A stretch of 64,000 nt of DNA from Symbiodinium kawagutii (taxonomy: Eukaryota > Sar > Dinophyceae > Suessiales > Symbiodiniaceae): assembly GCA_009767595.1 (NCBI GenBank), contig VSDK01028333.1, positions 148,393-212,392 on the forward strand, read 5' to 3'. The notes below the pieces were generated by a model. The model was given only the letters and a program-made list of their open reading frames with translations, did not search any database and had not been told where the DNA came from. The number at the start of each line of letters is the position of its first letter. Position 1 is the stretch's first letter. This document shows positions 1 through 12,200 of the stretch, piece by piece. The translations under genes were made by a program, and so were the position numbers.

Positions 1-951
1 GGTGGAAGCTGTCAATGATTGTGACCGATGGTTGATGGTTGGGTCGACGGTTGCTGTTGATTTATTGTTTGTTAGCAAGTTGTTGGTTGCTGCTGGTTGG
101 TTCAAATCTGCTGACTATGGCCAATGAACACTGACGGTGAAAATACCAATGGTCAAATCTACGAACGCGATACAAAGCCAGAATCAGCCTGTACAATGTT
201 TCCACGTGCGGGCGCTATAAGCGCATACTCAATCCACCCCAATTATCATTGTCGACATGTTTGCGGACGGCGCCCCATCACACCCCCGGGACCAGCCTTG
301 TACCATGTATGTGTCTCCAACTTTTGCATGCCACCTTTTCGCCTCGGCATCAACTTGGTGCCACCAGCTGCTGTGCACTCTGCCGATTTCTTCGCAACGC
401 TGTTGAGAAGGTCATTCATGGAAATTTGTAACAACAAAACCGTCTTGAACACATCTCACTATTCACTGCGTAAAAATTTAGAATTCTTTACGTGCACCTA
501 TCTGCCTGTTGATCTGCGTCGGTTCCGAAAGGGGAAAAACCTGAAAAAGTCAGCAGCAAAACGCAAAACATTTTCGTAACCCATTCGGTGAAAACAGGGG
601 CGTCACTTCCACCAGGCGTCGCCGCGGTGCATGAGCCCAAAAACCTAATGAAAAGCTTCGGGCCTGAAAATATCAGCTTCCAGACACGTGATCCAAAATC
701 GGCGACGCCGGCGTAAATTTTGAAACTGCCTGCAAATGACGCCAGAGGTGGGGCGCGCAAGTCTTGATCCAAATTGAAATTTTCTAGGTTTTAGGGATTG
801 GGACGCGGCCCAGTTTCTGCATTGGGGCAGACATACGCTTCAACGCCCAGCCGGGCGCAGAGCAGATATGCTTACGTGGTGAACTGGTCCCGGAATGGCC
901 CAAACCGCTCAAATCATCCAAAAATGCTGCCAGCAACCCCAACAACGGGAA

Positions 952-963
952 ANNNNNNNNNNN
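952..963. other. Assembly gap (N run)
   Basis: A short run of N; flanking sequence is moderately GC-rich and unassigned. Confidence 0.98.
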
Positions 964-1288
964 GGAAAGAGTCGGTACGCCAATGTTAAAGAGATCTAGC
1001 AAACAACCAAAGTGCCATCTGGGTAAAGTTCCCATCCATGCTTGGATTCGTTTCAAGAAACATCATCACCAAGGCCATTAGTCTTAACCAGTCTTCATCA
1101 TCACTCATCAGCGTCAGCATCACATCCATGACCATAAACCAGTGTGAACATAATTGTTCCCATCCTCCCCACCATCACCATCACAGTCATGAGCATCATC
1201 GTGACAGACCACCAGTGCCATTGCCACTGTCATCAGCATTCATCAGCCATCAGCCCCGTCATCGCCATCGGCAAAAGCATTCTTCACA

Positions 1289-1289
1289 A

Positions 1290-1330
<41 letters not shown>

Positions 1331-1331
1331 T
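1289..1331. repeat. (CAA)n microsatellite
   Basis: About 14 CAA/ACA units; encodes the poly-Gln or poly-Asn runs of two spurious frames. Confidence 0.95.
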
Positions 1332-3017
1332 TATTAACATTGACATTACCATTGTCATGATCACTGTCATCTGCATTGTCATAGATGGTTGTCCTATGGA
1401 AAACTAGGATGCTTCGGGGCAATGACCAAGCAACCTAAGTCACCCACAGGGCAGATGAGTATGAATGATGGCAATCTGGTACCCCGTCAGCATCCCTGAC
1501 ACTCACGTTGCTTTGCGGTTATTATCCAATATTGTCAGCCATCATCGACTAAGCCTTAGTTGTCTTATTTGAGCCTTGATTGAGGCCTGGGCTACGTCCT
1601 CAGGGGTTCCCCCAAGGCATCCTGGAAATGCCATGGTTCCACGCGAATGATGCCACCCAGTCAGTGGCAACAACTTCCCACAAATTTGCCGGGCAAAACT
1701 GTTCATAACCAGCACCATGTGGTACCAGCTGGTTCTCCTGTGAATTTTTGGTCAATGGACGAGTTGTTGACCGTTCGTCATTGACAACTTACTGATGAGT
1801 TATTAACTCTTCAGTGCCCAGTGGTTGCCCACCTCTTAGCCATTATCATCAACCTGCTTTTGACCAGTTATTCACCACTGGTCAACTATTCACTGACCAG
1901 TGATTCGCCATAAATCAACCATTGGTGACCAATTCGATAACTCACGCACCCCTTCCGAAATCAGACACCTGTAAAATACCAAATAGTCCTAATTGGCTGA
2001 GCTGTTGACCATGGACTATTGACCATTTCTTCACCATTGATTAACCCTTCTTAACCAGTTATTGGCCATATACTATTAACCAGTGACAACCATTATCATC
2101 CACTATAACTATATACTATTGACCATTTATAGACCCTTCTCTATACTCTTAGCGCATTAAGTGATATGAACAAGTGGATACTCATTTACTATACCACTAT
2201 ACCATATACCATTTACCTACAACCATATACTGTGCTGGCGTTGGCCAAGCATTCGCAGGGTGGTTCAGCGCTCGATTTTTTGGGAAGGTTCTCAGAATCG
2301 GGAACCCCCAAGAAGCCGTTGATTCATTTTAAACTAATGTTTTTTTGCAAAATTAAAATGTTTTAAACTAATGATTGAAATTAAACTGCTTTTTTTGCAA
2401 AAACAAATTACCTTTGGGGGTAGCCCACTCCAATTTAAACTAATCAACCCAGTGGCGAATAACTCGTGAATAAGTGGTATACCGTTGATGAATAATTGCT
2501 TGCCCAAGAATGACCGCTTTGCTTTCATCACTGTTTTGGTGGATGAGAAAATCTACTTCTTTTAGCCACCACTTGCAGGTATTTCCTGCAGATTTTCCTC
2601 TTAACCATGTCTGGGATTCAATGACTCATGATTTCTGGCTGGTATGAACAAGAAGAAAGTTCGATGGCCAGTACTAGTGCCTAATGACTGATATTAGTAA
2701 ATTATTGCTTTTGAAGCGCTGCTTTCCTTCCCCTGCTTCTCGTTCTGCTTCCCACCCATTCTCATACAGCAAAGTCGCGAAAGAAAAAACACAATCAATA
2801 TGAATATCATTGAATATCTAAGTAACTTATACCAAGAAAGCCATCTGTCAATCTATACCCACTGAGTCCCAATTCATAAGTGACCTCAGTGATGGGAGTG
2901 GCGAGTCTACAGCAGCGGTAGAGCCCTAAAGTCCTAAGGCTGTAACGCATAGAACAGTCGGTACCGGTGCGGCATGGATGACCATTCCCTTAGTCACTAG
3001 GTTCCAATCCTGACTGG

Positions 3018-3117
3018 GGGTTTCTCAAAATTGGGGACCCCAAAAAAGGCTGGTTTATTGCTAATAATAGTTAATAATGGATGATTTGGGGGTACCCCTA
3101 TTTTGGGAAACCACCGA
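3018..3117. mobile_element. TIR family 1 element (introner-like/MITE-like)
   Basis: Inverted ends: GGTTTCTCAAAATNGGGGACCCC on the left, in shortened form, and its complement on the right (GGTACCCCTATTTTGGGAAACC). The core carries TTTATTGCTAATAATAGTTA and GGATGATTTGG. Confidence 0.8.
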
Positions 3118-3246
3118 CTAGAAGTAGTGCTTGTAAGCTACTTAGAAAGTGTTTCAACTAACTCTTAGTACAAACAGTGATAGGTGATAGATGAATGTAG
3201 TAACCCTTCAACTACGGCCAGTACTGGTTGCTCTGACGAGATAGGA

Positions 3247-3504
3247 CTAGTTTACCCATACAGTAACACCAACAGTGAGTGGTTCACCACCTCCAACTGC
3301 CAACTGCCGTGGATCAAGCACCAAGACCGAACTTGCCAACAGTTCGTGAGGAACAGTAGGTGAGTCATGCATAGCTTCAAGAACCCTACGGTAGATCAGT
3401 TCATTTGTGTGTGGAAACCGAGCTGTGATGCCCATTGGAGGAACATACGCTCTAGATCGTTGTAGGAACATGTCACAAAAGGTTGGCAATGTCTCTTCCA
3501 CCAC
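3247..3504 (-). CDS. Unassigned exon-like ORF ending in a stop (VTVWVN)
   Basis: The minus frame reads as a plausible globular C-terminus: ITARFPHTNELIYRRVLEAM, then HELLASSVLVLDPRQL and a terminal TVGVTVWVN stop. Composition is balanced and lacks the repeat character of its surroundings. It lies downstream of the kinase exons on the same strand but matches no AGC C-tail motif. It may be the last exon of a downstream gene. Family not recognised. Confidence 0.35.
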   Translation of the reverse strand: MVEETLPTFCDMFLQRSRAYVPPMGITARFPHTNELIYRRVLEAMHDSPTVPHELLASSVLVLDPRQLAVGGGEPLTVGVTVWVN

Positions 3505-4963
3505 ACCACACGCGCACCAAAAGGCATGAGGTCTTTGTGGCTTTTTGGCGACGTGTCATGAAACAATAATCAGTTTTTGACCAGGTGTCAACAATGGTCA
3601 ATAATAATGATCAATAGTGGCGAATAACTGGTTCCATCACAAGTCCCGTGAATCCGGGCTATTCTGAACACTACTGCCCTCCAAGGATTGATGGTCGAGG
3701 CCATGGGTCAATGTCACCATACCCTGGGCACCAGCTATACCCATGCTCGGGGGCCATCCCTCACTTGGAGACAGCTGGCTATCGACCTGGCTGATAGATG
3801 ACCCCCCATGGTCACATCTCAGTGCGGTACAGCTACACCGCCATCTCCACCGCTGGGGAGCTTGATCTACCGCCAGGGCACAGAGGGAGACGACTGTTGG
3901 GTTCAACTTGGCAGAGGCTCAAGACGAAGGGTTTCCAAAAGCCTGGCGCCGGTGAAAGCCGACAACACCGGCAGCCCACTGCACCATCCCCCCATCCCGA
4001 ACCCACCGGAAGGCATTTGCCAGGCTGAACTTGACTTCTCGTGACTTCTCTAGTTGCGACATGTAGATACAACTACACATGCATGTCATATATCCAAGGG
4101 GATAATGTTCATGAATCCTTGTGTGTGTGTGTTTGCATGCATGCAAATTGTATAGTTGTTTTTTATACTTATATAGTTACAAATATATATATATATACAT
4201 AGCGCATGTTTTTCCTATATGATACAACATTTGACAGAGGTGACCAAACATATCCATGTTGTTGTGATTCCAAACGTATGAATTTAACCCCGCCCAAAGC
4301 AGCCCCACCCTTGTGGTCGCTGTCAAAACAGTTGGGTCCACCGAATAGATCCCCTACTGAACCAAGGTCTCTGGGTAAAACAATCCTAGAGCAGAGCAAT
4401 ACCTGCGTCTGGGACGCCCTCGTCACCGGACCATAACCCCGGATGCCTGCGTCGTCTGGCCAACTTACACATTTTTGCTGCAAACCTGCGGCTGCATCAG
4501 AGTTCAAGGATAAACCACGGTGAAGCCCGGAGCATGCGGGAAGAAGAGGTGTGAAGCATCATGTTTGGACATGCCAATTTTGAGCCGTATCCGAAGGACA
4601 TATCCTTGTGTGTGTGCCCACACGTCTATCCACATCATTTTCAGTGAGCAAACTGAAGTGGATGCCATTTACACGAGGAGCCACCAACCAACGCATCCCC
4701 TTTTCCACCAACCAGATGGGGGATCCATCAATCGTTGTACCCTTAGTTCCAATCCATGAAATCATCATTCTTGACTGGAAATTGCCACATGGTTGTAAAC
4801 CGATACACCATGGCTACGCGGTGATGAACTCCTTGTGAAGGTTGGTTTGCAAACCGAGCCAAACTGAGATCATGTCACATCCACCCCTTTACTTGATAGA
4901 TGCCCTAGATATAAACTCAGTTGCTTGACTAGCAAACACCACCCTGCAGCAACCAGCCACACA

Positions 4964-5074
4964 AAGGTGCTGCCCGAGCCAGCCTTTCTTCCCGAGACTG
5001 ACAATCCTGAGCTCGTGGCAGTTGCGGTGGAGGGACACACATGTGATGCTCCAGATGCGGGGCATCCCATCGGT
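4964..5074 (+). CDS. Exon-like stretch on the plus strand (VLPEPAFLPETDNPELV...)
   Basis: After ACAAAG|G the plus frame reads VLPEPAFLPETDNPELVAVA then VEGHTCDAPDAGHPIG before a stop. Codon use is exon-like (many GAG/GTG/CTG codons) and GC is higher than the flanks. If real it would be the only plus-strand coding piece seen. The minus frames here are also open, so strand is uncertain. Confidence 0.25.
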
Positions 5075-6042
5075 TGACCACCTCACCGTCGGTCTCAACA
5101 CAAGCTCATTACCATCCTATAATCAGTTCTCGGTTATCGACATATTTACGCGAGGCCATTGTTACCATAAAGTAGCTAACAACCGCACCGAGCAGCCACA
5201 AAGAACAAAAATCTGAATGGTCACCATTGATGAATGATGTGAACCTGGCACTAATGCCCTATCCAATCGTGTCATGCTTCATGGGATTCTACATCCGGGA
5301 CACCTGAAGTCAGGTCAAGCTGGCATCAACCTCCAGCTGTCCTTCTAGCGGTTTTCCATTCAGTCACTGTCGACCCACAGCAGCCCCAAACATGCTCCTT
5401 ATGAACAAATTTACCGGTTGAGTCACTGCCCTTTGGACTCATCTGTTCCGCAGCATGATCCCCTCATGAAAAATCGAGTTCCCGGCTCAAAAGGATCGCT
5501 GGTCCTTAGTCGAGGGAGCAAGGCGGTTCCGGCCACATCTCGCCACGACTGGAACCTGTGCCGACTCCAAAACGTCACCAGGAGCACAGGTGCTTGATCA
5601 TGAGGCTATGGTTGCGGTCTGTGGATTGGCTTCGTCTAAGCTGCGCTTGGCCTTTTTAAGAAGGAATAGACGACAGATGTGGATGCGTGCACATGTATAT
5701 CATACATTATCTATCTGAATATCGACATCCGTTTGCAAGCCACATACACATATACAAGTCCCATACAAAATATTACAAAATATATTCTGTATGTAATCTG
5801 TGTCATCCTTGGCTATGGCTCGCTGTGCCTCATCATCCTTCCCTCCTCAACACTGCCGGGGCGGGTGTCTCCTATCATCATCCCTCATCCAATGGGAACG
5901 GCCAAAAAAATTAGGGCATTTTATTTGCAACAGTTTCTGGTCGAACACCTCACAACCACCAAAATTCATCAGCCTTAATCAACCATTGCTAACCATTGTT
6001 GACCATTGTTCAGCATGATCAACCCTGGGTTCACCACAAATA

Positions 6043-6146
6043 CCCTCTGGTAAACTAACCTGGCAATGGAGAATCACCATATATCACCATTTTTTGGAGT
6101 AAAAAAAGGAAACCTTGGGAAACCATCTATTATATAATCACCATTC
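6043..6146. mobile_element. TIR family 2 element, right end eroded
   Basis: Left CTCTGGTAAACTAACCTGGC then AATGGAGAATCACCAT; core AGGAAACCTTGGGAAACC; the right TIR is largely missing. Sits just beyond the alpha-F exon. Confidence 0.6.
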
Positions 6147-6207
6147 TTGTCACTATTTCTTGCCAGCTTGATCTGCCAAAGGGTGCCCTTTCTTCAACCA
6201 CACCCAC

Positions 6208-6297
6208 CTTGCGCCAAGCTTGGCTGCCCCGCTCCCATGGCGTGTCGCTGGTCATCAGCTCAAAGACCAGGATGCCAAGGGACCACCAGTCCACAGC
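6208..6297 (-). CDS. PKG: PKG exon: alpha-F, AVDWWSLGILVFELMTSDTP
   Basis: 90 nt reading AVDWWSLGILVFELMTSDTP then WERGSQAWRK. The alpha-F aspartate (DWW) is present. CGCAG|G acceptor and AAG|GTGGGT donor. No downstream exon for alpha-G to alpha-I or the AGC C-tail hydrophobic motif was found below this point. Confidence 0.92.
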
Positions 6298-9200
6298 CTG
6301 CGGCTTCCCAGGTGAGCTGTTCAACAAGCAGCCGGTGGCGGTCAGGAAAGTAGCTGGCACCACTCGGATGGTAGTTTCTGTGAGCATCAATTCTTAGATG
6401 CGCGGAATTTGACTGTAGGATTCCGCTAGTGGATGACCGTACACGGATTAAAATGAACTTCTGACCATTGGATCGGAACCCTTCTGTTGTCTCTCCATGC
6501 TGGTGAACTAATTTATGCTGCTGAATTGACAGGTGTAGCCACCAGCCTTGGTGTAGCCCTCCATATCTCCCAGCTCTGGTGCCAGGTAGTCGGGTGTACC
6601 ACCTCAGTGCCAGGGCTCGCCGACGGAAGACCATGCATTTCACCAGGAAACCCCTTGATTCATAGGGGCACCTCACCATAGTCTTCACAGGATCAGCCCA
6701 ACAGGTGGCAACTGACAGGGGGAGGCTTTGGATCGCACCTTTTTTCGGGCCATCGCGTTGATGTAGCAGCCGTGACATGCACAAATTGGCTTATCGGCTG
6801 CACGTCGCTTCAAAAACATCCAAGAATATCAAAGAAACACCACGTTCCCCAGTCTGCTTGTGTCGGATGAAGGGCATTTGTGCCCAAAATCCAACCCTAG
6901 CGCATCCTGACTGAAACTCCACCGTTTCTTGTTGTAAATTTCCTCGAATCAACCTGAGATGCATGAATGACTCTTACAGGAACAGACCTAAGGCCGGCCA
7001 TTTTGAAACACCAAAGTCGACGGTTATCCTCAGTATGCCACCTCCCATTCCACTGGAAAACATGGATTTCCGGAATGTCAGCAGCATGGAGAACACCACT
7101 CCTCAGCCTTTCCATGGTATCACGCACGCTTATACGACGACATCCGAAAACAGGAGCTATGCTGTCCTGGATGAAATAAATTTGCTCTGGATTCATTTCT
7201 GTTCCATCCCCCATCTGTGGCATGCATGAAAATGAATTGCCAAAAGGCTGGATCACCTGTGGCCGGGGGGTCTGATGACCAGTGACCTTGCTTTCATTTC
7301 GAAGGTCCCGAGCACTAAAACTGGTGCCCCGATGCATTGCTGCAGCAGAGCCTAACTCGTCTAGCCATGACACTTTGGGCTGGGTCACCTGTGGTCGGGG
7401 GGTCTGATGACCAGTGACCTTGCTTTCATTTCGAAGGTCCCGAGCACTAAAACTGGTGCCCCGATGCATTGCTGCAGCAGAGCCTAACTCGTCTAGCCAT
7501 GACACTTTGGGCTGGGTCACCTGTGGTCGGGGGGTCTGATGACCAGTGACCTTGCTTTCATTTCGAAGGTCCCGAGCACTAAAACTGGTGCCCCGATGCA
7601 TTGCTGCAGCAGAGCCTAACTCGTCTAGCCATGACACTTTGGGCTGGGTCACCTGTGGCTGGGCGGTCGGATGAGGCCCAACCAATGCATTCAATCCCGT
7701 TTGTGGCTGGGTCACCTGTGGTCGGGGGGTCTGATGACCAGTGACCTTGCTTTCATTTCGAAGGTCCCGAGCACTAAAACTGGTGCCCCGATGCATTGCT
7801 GCAGCAGAGCCTAACTCGTCTAGCCATGACACTTTGGGCTGGGTCACCTGTGGTCGGGGGGTCTGATGACCAGTGACCTTGCTTTCATTTCGAAGGTCCC
7901 GAGCACTAAAACTGGTGCCCCGATGCATTGCTGGGGCAGGGTCAAACAACAGTGGTTGGATGGCTTCGGGGAATGCCATGGAAGGAAGATCGAAGCCCTT
8001 GAAAGACCAGGCATCACCTATAATCATGAAATAAGTATCTGAAAACATCTACATCGCTGTTGATGTCAACAATTTCGCCAAAGCTCAGGGTCAAATGATG
8101 TTGAACAATTGGTTAATAGTTTTACAAATTGACTTTAGTGAATGATAGTTCACCTTTGATACTGAATGACTGATGATCATTGGTGAATAGTTATGATTTA
8201 CTAGTAACTAGTGGTTAATGATAGTTTGCCTTTGGTAGTTGATGACTGATGACCATTACATATTGTGGCAAATACTGTAGTTTGTGGAGGAATGAGTTGT
8301 CCTTCGAGCCCAACGGCCACAAACATCGTGCAGGTCAGAGCAGATCTCTGAGAGCCCTCGGCAACTTTGAAGAAACCACGAGACACTTGTCACTGGCAAC
8401 AAAGAGGCATAAACCATATGACTATATGGAAGGTTGCCTGCAAGTCTTTCAAGAAACCATGGAACAAGTTATATACTGTAACACGCAGATTGACAAATAC
8501 AAGGTAGGCGAACTTCATAGACTTTAAAAGCACTCTCAATTCACTGTACTGATGAGTATGCAAATGTGTCTTGCATCTCACATCCCTGCAACTGTTGACT
8601 AGTCTGCCAAGAGGTTTCGAGAAATCTACGAAAATGTGAAACCACCTATTCTGGTTGAAGTGACCGCCTCAACCGCCGCGTCTCTGGACCCCAGGCCCCC
8701 GAGCAAAAGGTATGTGCACGGCCCAGTGCGAACTTGGCCAGTCCGAAGTCGCAGATCTTCGCGTAGCCTGAGCTTCGAAAAAGGTGAAACGAAGCCATGG
8801 CGTACCAGTTCGCCGGCTGTCGATCAACACTGTCAGCGATAAATAATACTTATCAACCATAAATTATGATTTTATTATGTTGTAACATTTCAGCGCTCTG
8901 ATTTCATTGTCATGGCATGTCATAATCATTGATTCTGTGTAATAAATCATTAGTTGGAAACCAACTGATTTGGATTCTGTGGCCATGATTTTGACCTAGA
9001 CACACTCTACCCATGCGAGTCCAGGAAGAAGCAAAGGTGGCGTCCTATTGAGAATGGCAAAGGAAACTGACATAGGTGTTCTCAATGAATCGAAGCAAAT
9101 CAATGATGGGTGTGCGTTTGAATTGCTTGGGGCTGTGAACCACTACTTGTCCGCACCGAAGATCCGTCGCACATCCGCGGCGCCTTTGGAATCTAAGATC

Positions 9201-12200
9201 AAGTTCTCAGGCTTCAGGTCGCGATACAGGATATGCCTTTGCCCCACGATGTTGGCATCCAGCATGACAGGTTCATGGCATCTGCTTGGTCCTTGATCAC
9301 AAATATTTGAGCGGTCTAGTTGCATTTCCCCTTGGTGGATCATGATGCTCCTCCTCCGACAAACTTTGACAGTGTAACAAACCAGCTACGGTATAGCCTC
9401 CAACAGACCTGTTGGTGCAGATGATTGACCCCTCTGGCAGCATAGCATTCAGGCAAACAACTTGTTTGACCTATATGGTCCGCCTGAGGCGGGCATGTCG
9501 TGTGAAATGCTTGGTGATGACTTGTTGTGTACAGGTTCATGCTGATTGGATGATGGTTGATGATGGTTGATGACGGTTGATGGCGGTGAGTGATGTTTGA
9601 TCATGGATGATGGTTGCTCACAGTGGTCAACAGGGATTGATGATGGTTGATGCTGGTTATACAATCACGGGTTCTCTAGTTCTTGTTGTCAAACAGGACC
9701 AAACGTATGAAGGTGGCTCGGAGTCGTGCGAAAGAGGAATCGTATCTTCATAAGACCGCAAACAGCTTCAAAAGGAACGGTCAGACAAGCTACCGCGCCT
9801 TAGCCATGAATTTCATATGTTGGCTGTGCTTGAACACAATAGGAGACTGAACCAAAGGTGAATCTCCAGAGGGTCAAACTGCTAAGCAGTCATTTTCGCT
9901 TCGGCGGGCAAAATGAGGACCAACATTCTGATGTTCTTTGTACAGGCTTTCTTGTGGGGTTGACCTTGGCCTTATCAACGAGTCACAATGGGAACCAAGA
10001 GTTCATAGTTTTTGAAAACAATAGTGCGCCAGTAGCTATAATTCGCGTTAATTCACCGGCATCAATCGTTAATGACCACTGTTCACCACTATCAACGATG
10101 ATACAGCCAACATTAGACTAGTATGTTTACCACGGCTAAGAGCATATCAATGCGACTAATTACAACCCTGGCCAAGATGAGTCAACGAAGAAGCCACCAA
10201 TGCTGGTCGATATGACAGTGAACTGTATCGGCTAAAAAAAAAAAAAACATTAACCAATCACATTTACCATGGTTGAGAGCCTTGGTGGCTTTCAGATCCG
10301 CTGGTAAGACTTCAATTTTTCCTGGCTATACGGTAAATTCAGCTAATCCCAACAACACTAAGAACCAAGCAGCTTGTGGCTGTAAACTGCCCAGTGGCAT
10401 ATGATTATCTGATGGTTTCTGAAAATGCGGGAGTACCCTCCAATCATCCATCATATTTACATCACATTTCAAAATAAACCAACATCTAACCATACATTTT
10501 AGGGGGTCCCCTATGGCTTGAAAAATCACCATACGACGTGCCATACGACCCTTCTTAACCATTTGGGTGTTTCTCAAAACAAGGGACTCCCAACTCATCC
10601 TTAGAAAAAGCATTTTTAGTAATAAACCAACCATTTTTGGGTACCCTTATGGCTTGAGAAACCACCATCCATCAGTCAAGCCCCTCTTCCCAACCGCTTC
10701 CGGCTCCACTGCCTGGTGTGCAAATGCTCCAGGCCCCTGGCCTGGCAATGGTGTAACCATGGATCATGGCAAGCAACACCAACCATGGCAACCAAGCAAT
10801 ATGGCGCTACCACAACCCTGGTTTTAATAGCCATTGATTGTGGTGGTTATGGACCATAATGACCATAAACCATACCAATGGCTACTACATAGTGGTATCA
10901 TGATGGTATGAGCCCATGGTGTTAGTGACTAACAGTTTATGATGTTATTGTCTTATTATGACGCTTACTTTGAAGGTGATTGCAGTGAGCTAGCCAGCAT
11001 CGTATTCTCGTTCGTTAGTGTTGAAACACCACCATAGTGCTATTAATGCACCAATTCCTAGTTAACGCCATGGCGTATGGTAACGGTTATCTTGTTAATA
11101 GCCAACCATGGTCATAATCATTGTAATGATAACCATGGTGCATGGATGGTAACAACCATGCCAAATGGTATCAATACTAATATATCATTAATATCAAGTG
11201 ATATGGCATGAATTGCTACTCGTGTTGTGGGCAATGCCATGTACCATCATGGTCATCTCTCGTCGCAATTGCAGTCCAACAATGATTATGTAAATCAGTG
11301 TGATAAAACACTAGTGACTAGTGGAAAAAGCACGGTCCAGAATCGTTGACATGATCAAGGACTATTTTGAATAATATCAAAATAAGAACCTACAGTATAG
11401 CATATAATAGCAATAATACTTCCCAGTGCCCTCATCAATTCTTGAGGCTCCAACTGTACAAGCAACGTGAAATCGGACCAGTTCATTTCGGCCTCAGCCA
11501 GCACAGGTACATTGCTGAGACATCCTGTGGGTCAAAAGGATGCACCATGGAGTTTTGTCAAAAGTAGAGATATACAAACCATATGGGGATATAGTGGGGT
11601 ATCTGGGTGGTGCCGCTCGAAGACATACCGAGTTGGAACCGTTGAAAAACTGAGCACCGAAGCATAAGCATTACTATCACTATGTGTTGATGATACGCTA
11701 ACACAAAATGTGATGCTGTCTCCAGTAAAACTCTCTGCAGCAAAACTCTCACTTGGAGGTCAGTTCACTGCGGAGTAATTTGACAGTACCCTATGCGTTT
11801 CGGGTAGTCATCACAGAGACCCAAGACCATGGTTGTCCCCAAACCTCAAGTAATCGAAGTAAACCAAGTCATTGCCAGTCAGCGTATGAGCTACCGACCA
11901 CATCACCCTACAGGGGGCTGCTACAGGGTGATTCATTCTGTGGATTCATCAGCCAAATGAGGATGGAATGGAACATGTAGTCTCAATTCTGTTTGGACAT
12001 TGACATGTGGCCTTCTCTCCTGCTGCAACTTCTGACTCACGTGTTTTTGTCACAGCCTTTGACATCCCTTTCATTTTGTGCGCACCATAGGCGTGGACAT
12101 CAATGCCTCTGCTTGTGCCAATATTCCTGCGAATCTGCATCTACATGGCAATAGACAATCTACATGAGAAACGTAGATACATTTATGTGTGGGTGTGTGT

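Larger units (their letters stand above)
1..3017. other. No gene recognised; intron-like flank
   Basis: Holds open frames of under 150 codons without recognisable domains, a CAA tract, and TGACCATT/ACCAGTGA-type degenerate repeats at 1.8-2.2 kb. A minus frame at 488-772 is open but unassigned. If the kinase gene continues downstream, its last exons should be here or in 3.5-6.2 kb, but none were seen. Confidence 0.5.
3505..6207. other. Flank or introns downstream of the last recognised kinase exon
   Basis: Moderately complex sequence without recognised minus-strand exons. Contains short GT/TA microsatellites near 4.12-4.20 kb, one plus-strand exon-like stretch near 5.0 kb, and a family 2 TIR element at about 6.04-6.15 kb. 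No AGC C-tail motif was seen on the minus strand. Confidence 0.4.

Noticed and set aside
3510..3570. Minus frame KDLMPFGARVVWW, reminiscent of a copia-type retrotransposon polyprotein phrase
   Set aside because: Too short, no integrase or reverse-transcriptase motifs nearby, and the adjacent frame does not continue it.
6260..6784. 174-codon minus ORF across two kinase exons
   Set aside because: Its frame differs from the conserved GTPDYLAPE frame and it reads through splice sites; it is a shadow frame.
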